The notes under the pieces: model-generated
What the model was told of the DNA's origin: nothing
The model's database searches: none
The model's input: the letters and a program-made list of their open reading frames with translations, nothing else
From: Globisporangium splendens
Lineage: Eukaryota > Oomycota > Peronosporomycetes > Pythiales > Pythiaceae
Reading direction: 5' to 3'
Assembly (NCBI GenBank): GCA_006386115.1
Contig: VFIW01000005.1
Location: 982,234-1,046,233 of the forward strand
Length of the DNA: 64,000 nucleotides
Part shown: positions 9,033-19,200 of the stretch, piece after piece
Position numbering within the stretch: the stretch's first letter is position 1
Layout: every line of letters starts with the position of its first letter
Translations under genes and position numbers: made by a program

Positions 9033-10568
9033 ATGCGCCAGCAGCTCTTCTTGCCGAGCGCCGTCATTGCGGCCGTCGCCGTCGTGTCCGCCTTCGGGTT
9101 CGCCTTCGGGTTCGCAAGCGCCAATAGCGAGAGCGCCAATGTGTTTGCCCCCAATGCCGTCCTAGAAGGCAACAAGTACCCGATTGTGCTCGTGCACGGC
9201 TTCGCCGGCTGGGGACGAGACGAGCTGCTCGGCGTCAAGCACTGGGGCGGTTTCCAGGGCGATCTCCAGGAGCAGCTCAAAGCCCAGGGCCACACCGTGT
9301 TCACCGCGTCTGTGGGGCCGTTCTCGAGCAACTGGGACCGTGCCTGCGAGCTCTACGCGCAGATCAAAGGCACGACGGTTGACTTTGGCGCCACGCACTC
9401 CAAGCACTTTGACCATGCGCGTCTGGGACACACGTACTCACAAGGACTGTACCCACAATGGGGTGACGTGGACCCCACGACGGGCGGGATCAACAAGATC
9501 CACTTGATCGGCCACAGCATGGGCGGCACGACGATCCGCATGCTCGCGCAGATGCTGGCGCACGGCAGCGCCGGTGCACCATGGGGTCAAGAAGCAAATG
9601 CGTCACGCGAGTCGCTCTTTGCCGGCGGGAAGGACTGGGTGCACTCGATCACGACGATCTCATCGCCGCACTTGGGCACAACCATCGCCGACGCGGTCTC
9701 AACACTCGGTGGCGACACGCTCAAGCACGTCTTCTTTGGCATCTTTGCAGCGTTTGGCGTCGTCGGCAACAGTACTGAGCATTTTTATGACGTGAAGATG
9801 GACCAGTGGGGCATCGACGCCAAGGGCGAGCACGAGTCGCTCTACCAATACGTTGACCGCGTGCTCAGCAGCGACCTGTTCACGAAGCCCGGGTGCCAAG
9901 ACACGGGCATCTGGAGCTGCAGCACACAGGGCGCGGCGGAGGAGAACATGTGGGTACGCACGCTGCCCAACATCTACTATATGAGCTACGCAACGTCAGA
10001 CACGTTTGCGACCCGTGACTTCCTGCGCCGCCCGACGCAACTGCCGCATATGCTCACGATGATGCTGCCGCTACAGCCCTTGGCGTCGTTTATGGGCAGT
10101 CAGTACCCGATCCGCCACGGGTTCTCCACGGAATGGCAGGAGAACGACGGCGTCGTGCCCACGATCTCCATGGCCAAGGACGCGACAGGCGACTCGGTGG
10201 TCGTCGCGAACGAGACCACAGGCTTCAGCAAGATCGTGCGCGGCAAGTGGAACATCATGCCCAAGTTGGACCGCCTGGACCACGCCGCGGTCATGGGCTT
10301 TACGCTGCACAAGCAAATCAGCGGGATCTACCTGCGCCATGTGGAGCTGCTGCGGAGCTTGCCGAAGGAGGATGCCGTCGTCGCCGTGGCCATCCCGGGA
10401 GGAGCGCAAGTGCGTGTGCCGCCACTGGCGCAGCCGCTCGTGCAACCACTGACGGCGCGCATGGGTGCGAATGAGAAGCTGCAGCAGTGCGGGGACCCGT
10501 ACCTGCTCATGGCGTCCACGGCGTCGTCGCATCAGCACATAGTGGAGATGACGACGGCGGTCGAGTGA
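9033..10568 (+). CDS. secreted triacylglycerol lipase, bacterial family I.5-like (511 aa), copy 1
   Basis: An alpha/beta-hydrolase expected to cleave acylglycerol esters outside the cell. A hydrophobic signal peptide covers residues 1 to about 30. The oxyanion-side motif IVLVHGFAGWGRDE follows at about residue 50. The nucleophile elbow GHSMGG places Ser162; Asp372 (NDGVVPTISM) and His417 (LDHAAV) complete the likely triad. Asp102, His122 and His128 match the zinc ligands of Geobacillus L1-type lipases, with the same 20 and 6 residue spacings. The protein is about 90 residues longer than those enzymes, including a C-terminal extension. The frame is open upstream to 8721, but the 9033 ATG is right: a signal peptide follows it and the start core lies 55 nt before it. 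No intron is evident. It lies between retroelement-flanked inverted repeats. The likeness to bacterial enzymes raises possible transfer, which I infer only. Confidence 0.93.
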   Translation: MRQQLFLPSAVIAAVAVVSAFGFAFGFASANSESANVFAPNAVLEGNKYPIVLVHGFAGWGRDELLGVKHWGGFQGDLQEQLKAQGHTVFTASVGPFSSNWDRACELYAQIKGTTVDFGATHSKHFDHARLGHTYSQGLYPQWGDVDPTTGGINKIHLIGHSMGGTTIRMLAQMLAHGSAGAPWGQEANASRESLFAGGKDWVHSITTISSPHLGTTIADAVSTLGGDTLKHVFFGIFAAFGVVGNSTEHFYDVKMDQWGIDAKGEHESLYQYVDRVLSSDLFTKPGCQDTGIWSCSTQGAAEENMWVRTLPNIYYMSYATSDTFATRDFLRRPTQLPHMLTMMLPLQPLASFMGSQYPIRHGFSTEWQENDGVVPTISMAKDATGDSVVVANETTGFSKIVRGKWNIMPKLDRLDHAAVMGFTLHKQISGIYLRHVELLRSLPKEDAVVAVAIPGGAQVRVPPLAQPLVQPLTARMGANEKLQQCGDPYLLMASTASSHQHIVEMTTAVE

Positions 10569-10762
10569 GTGACTCCATGTTGGCTTCCTCTGCCTTCAGC
10601 ATGCAATTGCATAAGTTTACTCAATTACACAGAACCTGGTTTGATACTGCACCAATGAAAGAATCTATGATACTTCGCATGTGCAACTTCCGAGGTATTT
10701 CTGGCCAGTAGAAAACACAACACAGAAACTCGGTCAGCGTCCCTTCTTTTTTTTTCCAACCG

Positions 10763-11098
10763 TTGTGTGGAAAATTCTGCCCGTTCTACCCGTGCGTTCT
10801 ACCTGTTCCACTGCACAATAAACTCAATCTCCCACACACTGAGACCCACAGAAGAAAGGCGAGAAAGCAGCAGCGAAATCCTCTCTTTTCTGCGGCACCT
10901 GTGTGTACGCGCCACGAGCCCAAGCTGAAAGAGGAGCTGTCGTTGGCAACAGCTAGCGCCAGCGGACGAGCTCGCAAGAAAGATGCGAGTGTGGGCGTGG
11001 TGATGGGGCCGTATCGCCGCCGTGGCGAGAGCAACAGCAGCTATAGTGAGTATGACAGCAGCACGACCTACTTCTCGCGGTCCGCGAAGTACGCATGA
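10763..11098 (+). CDS. hypothetical ORF or captured 3' gene end (111 aa), copy 1
   Basis: I do not recognise this ORF. Its last 60 or so residues (from KLKEELSLATASASGRA to YFSRSAKYA) have a charged, Ser/Tyr-rich composition like a real C-terminus, while the first part is biased and may be non-coding. It may be a remnant of the last exon of a host gene. It is identical in unit 2. No clear splice acceptor or start core was found. Confidence 0.25.
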   Translation: MCGKFCPFYPCVLPVPLHNKLNLPHTETHRRKARKQQRNPLFSAAPVCTRHEPKLKEELSLATASASGRARKKDASVGVVMGPYRRRGESNSSYSEYDSSTTYFSRSAKYA

Positions 11099-11314
11099 TG
11101 GAGAGAAGAGATCGGGAGAAAATGTGGCGCACGTGACGCGACCCCCGAGTGGATCATGGCAGTGAGTCCACCTGGCGAATGGAATTATCTCGTGAACTGC
11201 ACTTGCTTCGGCTCTGCGGGCCTCGAAAGATGTCCAGAATATGAATGCACCTAGCCAAGGCGCTCGGTGACATTGTGGTGCATCCAAGGAGAGTTGCAGG
11301 TTCAGTGAGCGTAA

Positions 11315-11980
11315 TGGAGCCTGCACCACAACCGAAATTCCTCCTCGTCGATCAAGGTAGAAACCACCTTCGTTGGATCACGCGGCAATCCAGGACCAGG
11401 AGGGACTGGATCCATTATCGTGCGTGTCCATAAGGATTCGCACACAGCCAGTTTAATTTGGGCTGCCAGCATGGCCTATAGCAGGAAGGACACGACCAAC
11501 AACTTTGCCGAGTACTGGGGTCTCATGCATGGACTCCGAGAAGCCCAACGCAGTCACTTCGAACCGTTGTACGTGATTGGAGACAGTGTACTGATTATCT
11601 CCCAACAGCGAATGCATCGAACCCCTCGACAGCACCGATTGGCACGTTTATACCAGACAAGTCGACGACTCGCGGATTGCATCGACATCCGAGGATGGTA
11701 CCATCACTACCGTGCCTTCAACAAGATGGCGGACTCAGCCGCCAACCTAGCCATGGACACCAGAACCTCAACGCAGGTTCACTTCCCAACTCAAAGAGCT
11801 GCTTTCAACAATCTCACCCAGGATCTTGACAACGACGTCATGCATTGGCTTATGCGAAGTTCGGAAGATCCAAGGTCATTGGACAACACAAGGCAGCCTC
11901 ACATTGGACCAAGAGAACATGCCATCCTGGTCAAAGATTATTTAGCATTCAGAAGTGATCTATTGCAACCCGCGCTATAG
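11315..11980 (+). pseudogene. RNase H-type domain remnant, copy 1
   Basis: The open frame starts after a TAA at 11312 and has no good ATG; it ends at 11980. It contains GNPGPGGTGS and then three of the four RNase H acidic residues: Glu in NNFAEYWGL, Asp in VIGDSV and Asp in MADSAAN. The first catalytic Asp (expected in an F-D-G motif before GNPGPGG) is missing, since the sequence reads TTFVGSRGNP. This type I RNase H is unlike the RNase H of the flanking Gypsy pols and probably comes from another retroelement or a captured gene. The unit 2 copy has three base changes near residue 125. Confidence 0.65.
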
Positions 11981-12825
11981 ACACATTTACACTCCTGTAT
12001 GAAATTCGCAATGAAGATTAGGTAGGAGAATGGATATTGTAGGTCACGATGATGAACCTAAATATACCTCACCTTATAAAGATAAAATAAAAATCTGTCC
12101 AGCGCGAGGTGTGATGATGGATGTCTCGTTCTGTCTGATGGGTAGACTTTGTAAAGGGTCGGCAGCCGGCCTGATCTGGCTTACGGTCAGATAGTGTGTG
12201 TTCAGCGGTCCGACTTATTGGCCAGACAATCGACCCGAAATAAATGAAGCATCCAACCTAAAATAACACAGGTGCCTGCGCCTTCTAGTTTCCTATGGAC
12301 AGAGGAATGCACTGTATTGTGCCTTTCTGTCTTTTTGCCACTGTTTTCGGGACCCGAAATCGGTGCCTCCGACAGTAAAGATAGTGCGATAAATTGTTGC
12401 CAGGGACGTCTAAAACAGAGTCACAGCCACAGTGTGTGAGGTTATTTAACCACTTGGCCATCGTCGGCACTTGGGAGATTTTTTGCATGACCACAACTTG
12501 CCCAAACGGTGCCCAAAAGTGCCCAAATTTACCGTTATATAACGATCCAAAAGCAACATAACAGCAGCTTTACACAAAATTCAAATTGCTAAAATCAACC
12601 TTTTGGCCACTAATTCGTATCTTATCCAAGAGTCACACAGTGAGATTGTGGATACTCACAGACACCTCATCTTATGAGATTGGGGTACTTTATAAGATTT
12701 TGGACACGAATCTCAAAAGATTTGGGTGCTTTATGGGACCACTACTGCTATCCATAGCATAAGAGGGTACAAAATCACGGGTACATCAGCAACATGCACG
12801 CAGAATCTACATATTTGAATTCACC
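11981..12825 (+). other. no gene recognised (A/T-rich, unit 1)
   Basis: An 845 bp A/T-rich stretch with no ORF of note. Short runs such as tandem GCCCAAA-type words (about 12498-12528) and repeated GAGATT/AAGATTTTGG words (about 12640-12735) suggest old decayed repeats, possibly the upstream part of the MULE remnant that follows. Confidence 0.4.
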
Positions 12826-13691
12826 ATGGACTTCGAAGGCCAACACTACCACCACGAAGGAAACTACAGTGGAAAGCGCGGAACCACTCGGTGCTACGCC
12901 TGCTCCAAGTACAAACAGATGCTATGCATAGCCCAACCTCTCAGAAGGACGAACAATCCCGCACCAACACTCTTGAAACCCAGTACAAGGAAAGAGATGT
13001 GCGTGAAGAAATGCGCCTCTTGATTGAGCAACGACGCATTCAAGTCCTACGCGTGACACATGAGCGACTGTGGGGAGACGTTCGGGGTGAGACTCGGCAC
13101 ATGCATGGTGACGACGATGTATCGCCGCGACGAAGCTGTGCGTCTGATTCACAGGACTCGTAATGATTCGAACGGTGGTAATGCACTTCGCGCCATTGAA
13201 CTACCAGTTGACCAGCATGTCTCACAAGACGACGCCCGTGACTTCCTCCAGTTCAACGTTGCGTACTCGTTGGATGACAACTTTCGTCGCGTCGTGGGAT
13301 CTGGGCATCCCGATTTGATCCGACAGTTGCGTTATCCCAGTGTGACCGTGCTCACAGAAGCGACTTCAAGGTTACGCCAAAGCCGTTTGCGCAAACTATC
13401 ATACTTGTGATGTGTGATCACGCGCACGACTACTGCGTGCCGTGCCTCTATGTCCTAGCGGATTGCGAGGACCATTGGATGTGCCGGCACATGTTCAACT
13501 GGATCCGTGTCCAGTGTGGCATGAAGTGCAACCCTGACGTGGTCGTCTGCTGCTTCGAGCAAGCGCTGCACTCAGGGGACAGAGATCAGTTTCCAGCAGC
13601 ACACATCGTTGGCCGCCTTTTCCGCTCGAAACAAGCTGCGCGCCGTAAACTGCTCGACCTGCGTATCCCTGCTGACGACACCGAAAGGTGA
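12826..13691 (+). pseudogene. degenerate MULE-type transposase remnant, copy 1
   Basis: Pieces in different frames look like one transposase. First comes a Cys/His segment (GQHYHHEGNYSG...RCYACSKYKQMLC, 12840-12935) resembling a FLYWCH zinc finger. Next is a middle piece (13060-13410), then a piece (13407-13691) with PDVVVCCFEQAL and AHIVGRLFRSKQAARRKL, similar to the MULE catalytic core, where an Asp-Phe-Glu is expected in place of CFE. The frames are broken between pieces and a catalytic Asp is replaced, so it is not active. Assignment is by motif memory only. Confidence 0.45.
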
Positions 13692-13831
13692 TGCAGCCAG
13701 GCGTACTGGACCTTCTCATGGTGATCCCAGAACAAGTAGTGCGCAAGAAAGGCATCCCGTATGTGTTGTCAAGCAAATCGCTTGTGTGACTGGCTCGTCT
13801 CAGCATAAGGACAAGTGGTCGAACTTTTGGA

Positions 13832-14447
13832 GCACACAGCTTGCTCTCAGATGTTGGCGCCCTCTCTATGCGCAGAGTACGTAGCGACAGTACCGTCGTA
13901 TAGGCAGAGTTTCAGGAGTGATAGCCACTCAAGAATGCGGATGAGGAAACAGTTGCGTTCGGGGCTCCACGCCACCAGGAAGACCGAGGCGGGGAGGATG
14001 GACTGGGGTGCGCACTGCAAGTTGTGATAGGATACGAGCTCTGCTCCAGTGCTGCGCATCCCACTCCGTCCTCAGTCGCCTTTGCAAATGTATTCTTATG
14101 CACATCTAGCTCAGTGTGCATATCCTTTGGGTGCACTAAATATACAGATGAGATGTTCTGCGCGCAGCAGCCGCGTCCTTATCCGACACCTGCGTGCATA
14201 AAGTCTCCATGCCATGCATGAGATTCTGGTTTGCACATGCGTCTTGCTGTGGGAGTGGCTGTGGCCAGAGTGCGGTTGGGTGAGTGCAGAGTCCCGGGCG
14301 AGTCCGAAGGTAACGTGGCTAGCGGACTGAAGCCATCACTCGAACCATGGGTCCTCGACCACGTGGCGCACTGCATATTGAGGAAGCAAGTATCCGATGT
14401 GACCGATGATCTCATTCGCGCGATCACCGAGAAGATCGGCGCAGTGA
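13832..14447. repeat. inverted-repeat arm, right (unit 1)
   Basis: Reverse complement of 6975-7590, separated from it by a 6241 bp spacer that carries the lipase. Its outer edge (AGTGA) abuts the A LTR at 14448, mirroring TCACT at 6975. The 73-codon ORF at 14231-14452 runs to the LTR, whose first bases supply its TAA. Confidence 0.9.
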
Positions 14448-15091
14448 TGTAATGGTCTAAAACCTACCATTGCATGGAGATGGATCTGTCCCCAGATATA
14501 GTGTGGCACACACCACCTTCACCGTGCATTGTGGAGACACAAATTGCAAAGGGGTTACGGTAATACAGTCCCCACATGCACGTGTGACGATGACGTCACG
14601 AGTGTTCTCTGTGCTGATCAGTGCAGAATGTTGTTCTCATGTACTAATCAGTACAGAGTGATGACATCCATGTACTAATCAAGTACTGAGTGATGGTTCC
14701 TACTTGGGAAACTGCACAGGTGATGAGGCCAACGTGTCTCTGCCACCTAAAGTGAGTGGCTGTAGCCATTCACTTTGCAGGGAATTTTCCACGGGACTTC
14801 AAGTTCAAGCTTCTCGAAGATCTCGTAGGTTCAACCTCAGTGTACCCAAGGTTTTATATATCAGATTCATAGGTTTTATTGTGTATGTTTAGGTTTTAGT
14901 TATAAAACCTGTAGGATCCCTTGGGGTTCATTTGTAAGTAGCGACAGGAGCCATAACCTTTTCAATTGAGTTGCAAATTTTCCTTTAAACCCTCAAGTCT
15001 TCTTCCTCCCTCCAAGTCGGGAGATCGCTTCCTCTGGCACAAGCGTGTGTGCCGTGTTTGAGGGACTGTTGTGGAACAGCGCCCTCTTACA
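14448..15091 (+). repeat. LTR of family A, 5' copy of A1
   Basis: 644 bp, TGTAATGG...CTCTTACA. It differs from the 5' LTR at 41856 over about 14710-14830 (for example CTGCACAGGTGATGAGG in place of CTGGACTGGCGACGAGA), more than the neighbouring arm does, so this LTR has probably been partly replaced by recombination. Confidence 0.92.
14591..14690 (+). promoter_or_regulatory. LTR A upstream control region: TGACGTCA box and three spaced dyads
   Basis: A perfect CRE-like palindrome TGACGTCA (14591-14598) is followed by three imperfect dyads with a common core: TGTGCTGATCAGTGCA (14610), TGTACTAATCAGTACA (14640) and TGTACTAATCAAGTACT (14671). They are 30-31 bp apart, three helical turns. All A LTRs carry them. 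Downstream, CCAT/CCAATCACTTTGCA (14767-14779) may be the start region. The function is inferred from position in U3. Confidence 0.5.
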
Positions 15092-15093
15092 CC

Positions 15094-15103
15094 TGGTAGC
15101 ACT
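15094..15103 (+). other. primer-binding site, family A (A1)
   Basis: TGGTAGCACT, 2 nt after the LTR end, identical to the sites at 6343-6352, 42499-42508, 32494-32503 and 59886-59895. Confidence 0.7.
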
Positions 15104-15207
15104 TCGAGCGGTCCTTCCAACGACCAAGTCAAGAAAGGTTTGACGACGCGGCTTTAAGCACTTCGCGCATTCCTGTCGAAGACCCTGCGAGCATCCTTGT
15201 TTGGAAC

Positions 15208-16257
15208 ATGGATGCTACAGGAACCCCACTCGGTCCAGCAGTACCGGGAACTGTCGAGTTGACTATTGAGGGTTTCCCTCATTTGTCTTCTCATGAGTGG
15301 ATGGCGCTTGAGCGCATGCGAGATGTCATCGGAGAGGCTGCCGTGGTCAGTCTGCTTCGATCGGCGTCTCCGGAGGACCAGAAGAGTGCGGTGGTCAGCT
15401 TCATGCACCACAAGATCATGTCCTCCCGGAAGCAGGTCGCAACCCCTGTTTCCTCACTCAGGACGGTGCCACTGAAGCTTGACGTCTCTCCGTATCGCGG
15501 CGGAGAGAGCGAACCTCTCTCACGATGGTTCGTCGAGTTGGATGCAGCCATCGCTGCAAGACAACTGCGAGACCCTTCGCAGCAAGTGTTGTTCGCGATG
15601 TCCAACCTTGCGGGTCGTGCGAAGAGCTGGGCGTATGGTAAGCGTTTAGCCGATCTAGACTGCTTCCCCAGCTACGACCACTTCAAGACCGAACTCAAGA
15701 AGGCGGTTGAACCTCCACAGAGTGAGTTCCGTGCGCGCGCCGAGTTCCTCAAGCTTCGTCAAGGCCGTTTCGACCTTCACTCGTACGCACAACGTGCTCG
15801 CTAATTGGTGTCGAGTATCGTTGGCGAGCCGATTGACGTTCCAATGCAAGTCGTGACGTTCATGGCGGGTCTGAACGATGGTCCGATTCGGAACCAACTG
15901 TTCCGCGAGTACCCCAAGACGCTGGACGAAGCCATTGAACGTGCGATGCAAGAAGAGTTCAGCATCAAGCAAGCGAAGTTCCATGGGTTTGCGTCAAGAC
16001 CAATGCAGCAACCAAATGCTGTGCATGATGGTCCCGAGCCCATGGACATCTCGTACATTTCCACGCCTGGAAATGAGCGTCCTCGCAACAATGGGAAGTG
16101 TTTCCGTTGCGGGAAGCCCGGTCACATTGCTCGGAACTGCAAGGTGTCTTTGCCGGGTCGGCAAACGACACAGGGTGCTCGTTCGAACAACCACGATCGT
16201 TCTTACGGTCGCCGGTTCGAGCGGTCGCCTGGACCAAAAAACGGGAATGGACAGTAG
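15208..16257 (+). pseudogene. gag: Gypsy family A gag with one nonsense codon (A1)
   Basis: Same frame and length as the intact gag at 5185-6234. A TAC codon has become TAA at 15802-15804 (after the motif DLHSYAQRAR), splitting it into a 198-residue N-terminal part and the zinc-knuckle C-terminal part (CFRCGKPGHIARNC). The frame is otherwise kept, so the loss looks recent. Confidence 0.9.
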
Positions 16258-16274
16258 GGGCGGGGCCTCCTACT
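16236..16274 (+). promoter_or_regulatory. -1 ribosomal frameshift signal, family A gag-pol (A1)
   Basis: A AAA AAC at 16236-16242 in gag phase, spacer 16243-16252, hairpin arms 16253-16260 and 16267-16274 (eight pairs, one G-U) with a 6 nt loop. The gag TAG (16255-16257) is in the first arm. Pol is open in the -1 frame from codon 16242. Confidence 0.8.
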
Positions 16275-19200
16275 GGCCCGGAAAAGAGGACTGTGGACGT
16301 TGTGGAGACACAGGACTCTGGTTCCTATGTGCATCAAGCACATGCAGTTTCCACTACGAGGGAGAAGAGTGTCAGTCAAACGTCAAGTTTGATCGTTCAC
16401 AAAGTTCATGTAGACGGTATTGCAACGCCTCTACGAGCTTTGGTTGACACTAGTGCGTCGAACAACTTTGTTCGAAATGAAGTGGTCGTGAGGCATGGTG
16501 TCTTCGTGCCTGATGCGAATGAAGAGAAGACAATGATCGTCCGGTTGGCAAATGGGCCAACTGTGAAGATGCCGAAGCGCGTGGTGCGCTTGGCAATCAA
16601 GTGTGAAGATTTCCGAGGTGAAGACGAGTTCATTTTACTCGACCTCGATGACAAGTTTGACATCATCCTGGGCATGCCGTGGTTGAAGCGTTACCAACCT
16701 AGCATTGACTGGATGAATATGAAGATCTCCGTTGGCAAGTCACGCGATGTTGACTTGTGCTGCACAACAACGGATGAAGTTGTATGGATGTGCACATCTG
16801 TGGAAGAGATCCCAGATGACCCTTGTGATATTGCGGTGTGCGATGGTCCCCCATGTTCACAAGTGGTACCCATTTTAAAGACGACGAACGGAGGTGGAGC
16901 AGTCAGGCGCCAGAAAAAGACTGTCTCCTTTGCCATCGACGACGAGAAGGTTCGTGATGGCGTTGACAAGAGTGAATGGAAGAGGAACAAACACCCTTCC
17001 CAAGACAAGAAGAAGACCAGCAAGAGAAGTTTTTCGTCAAGAGTTTTGAGTTCCCCTGATCAAGGTACAAGTAGTGATGACGAAGGGAGTGTCCAAGCAC
17101 AAGACATTCCAAGCGAGTTTGCGAATGTCGCGGTCTACAATGAAGAAGGTGACGTGGATGTAATCCGTCACGTGAAGATTGAAAATCCTCCAAGTTCAGT
17201 CGAAGAGTTGATTTCCTTGCTATCGATGAGCAAGAAGACACTGGAGCGCAGCCTAGCGAGAGGCGATATTGCGCAGGTGTGTGTGATCGTCGAAATGGTC
17301 GACGAAAGCTTCGTCAACACAGCATCAAGTGCGGATGCAGATGTGTTGGACGAGAAGACACGGAAGGAAAGGTTCGAGGAGCAGTCGTGGGACGCCCTCA
17401 AGAAGAACCCCGTGTATGCGCTTGCCAGGGAATATGAAGACATCTTCCCTGACAAGGTGCCGGACGAGTTGCCATTCGATAGAGGCATTCGTCACGAGAT
17501 TGATGTACTTCCTGGCACGAAGTACTGCATCACAAGACAGTGGCCGTTGCCAAAGGAACAAGTCGAGGCAATCGACGAGTTCTTTACACAACGTGCTAAG
17601 GCTGGTCATGTGCGAGAGAGCAAGTCTCCGCATTGCAGCCCCACTTTCTGCGTGAAGAAGGCAACTGGAGGTTGGCGTATTGTTCACGCTTTCAACAAGC
17701 TGAACGACGCGACAATTCCAGTCCAGACTCCGGTTCCACGCAAGGACATGATCCTTGATGGAATGGTTGGCAGCGCCGTCTTCAGTGCTATCGACCTGAA
17801 AGATGGGTTCTATCAGATTCGAATGCGCGAAGACGATGTTCCGTTGACCGCAGTGAGCACCCCGAGTGGTATGCTGTGGGAATGGTTAGCGATGCTACAG
17901 GGACTGAAGAATGCTCCCGCGACCTTCAATCGAATGGTCACGAACGTTCTTCGTCCTCTGCGAACATTTGCACCAAGTTACTTTGACGACATTTTCGTTC
18001 ATAGTAAGGCCACGAATGGGAAGTCTGATGTCGATGTTCATCTCTATCATCTTCGTCAAGTTTTCCAGGTCATGCGTGAGAACAAACTCTACGCAAACTT
18101 GAAGAAGTGCATGTTCTTCGCCCCCGAGATCACTGTTCTCGGTTGTTTTGTGGGCAAGAGCGGTGTTCGAGTCGATCCGGAGAAGGTCAAAGCTATTGAC
18201 GATTGGCCAGTGCCTCAGAACGTCAAACAGCTATGACAATGGTTGGGTCTAGCCAACTACTTGCACAAGTACACGCGCAATTATGCAGCGTTGGTGCAAC
18301 CCCTCACACAGCTCTTGAAGAAAGACGTTGAGTGGGAGTGGTCTGAGGAACATCAGACGGCGTTCGAAGAAGTCAAGAGGAGTCTTCGAGAAGCTCCTGT
18401 GTTGGCTCTGCCAAACCACGACAAGCCGTTCCACGTCGTCTGTGATGCGAGCGACTATGCCATCGGTTGCGCATTGATGCAACACGATGACGAGGGTCAT
18501 GAGCGAGTTGTGTCGTATCAGTCGCGACAACTCCGACCCGCAGAGCGGAACTGCCCAGTTCATGACAAGGAACTTCTGGCGATGAAGTATTCTTTGGTCA
18601 AGTTCCGTGTGTATCTGCTTGGCGAGGAGCGCTTTGCTATCTACACTGACCACGCATCTCTGCGTACGGCAGTAAAGACTCCTCATTTGTCGCAAAGAAT
18701 GGCGAGATGGTTCTCCTTCTTTGCAGAGTACAACTTTGTTGTGCACTACAAGCCAGGCGAGACGAACATCTTAGCCGATGCGCTGTCAAGACGTCCGAAT
18801 TACGATCCGAAGACCAAGAGTGAAGACACGGACGGAGCGTGTCGACTCTGTGAAGACATTCAAGCGATCGCGGTGCAAGCAACGACTACAGTGCGAGAAG
18901 AGATCGTCGAAGGGTACAAGTCTGACGAAACATGTCAGGACTTGTTGAAGTATTTCAAGGACCCTTCCGACAAAGCACTGCAAGGTCTTCCGTCGCGCAC
19001 AAGATCGCGAGTTCACCGCTTCCGAGTACACAATGGGTTGCTGTACTACGCGGTTGAACAAGGGGATACAGCAAGGGTTGTTGTTCCCAACGACGAAGGT
19101 CTGCGTCATCGACTCTTGTATGAGTACCATGACAGTCCTTCGGGTGGCCATCTCGGACGTGAGAAAACGTTTCTCAGTCTTTCCCGGGATTACTACTGGC

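Noticed and set aside
10071..10538. 155-codon ORF antisense to the lipase 3' half (and its copy at 37479)
   Set aside because: Lies wholly within a G/C-rich coding gene, has His/Arg-rich shadow composition, and no independent start signal or non-overlapping part.
11245..11433. 62-codon ORF just before the RNase H remnant
   Set aside because: It overlaps the RNase H frame out of phase; the GNPGPGG motif belongs to the other frame.
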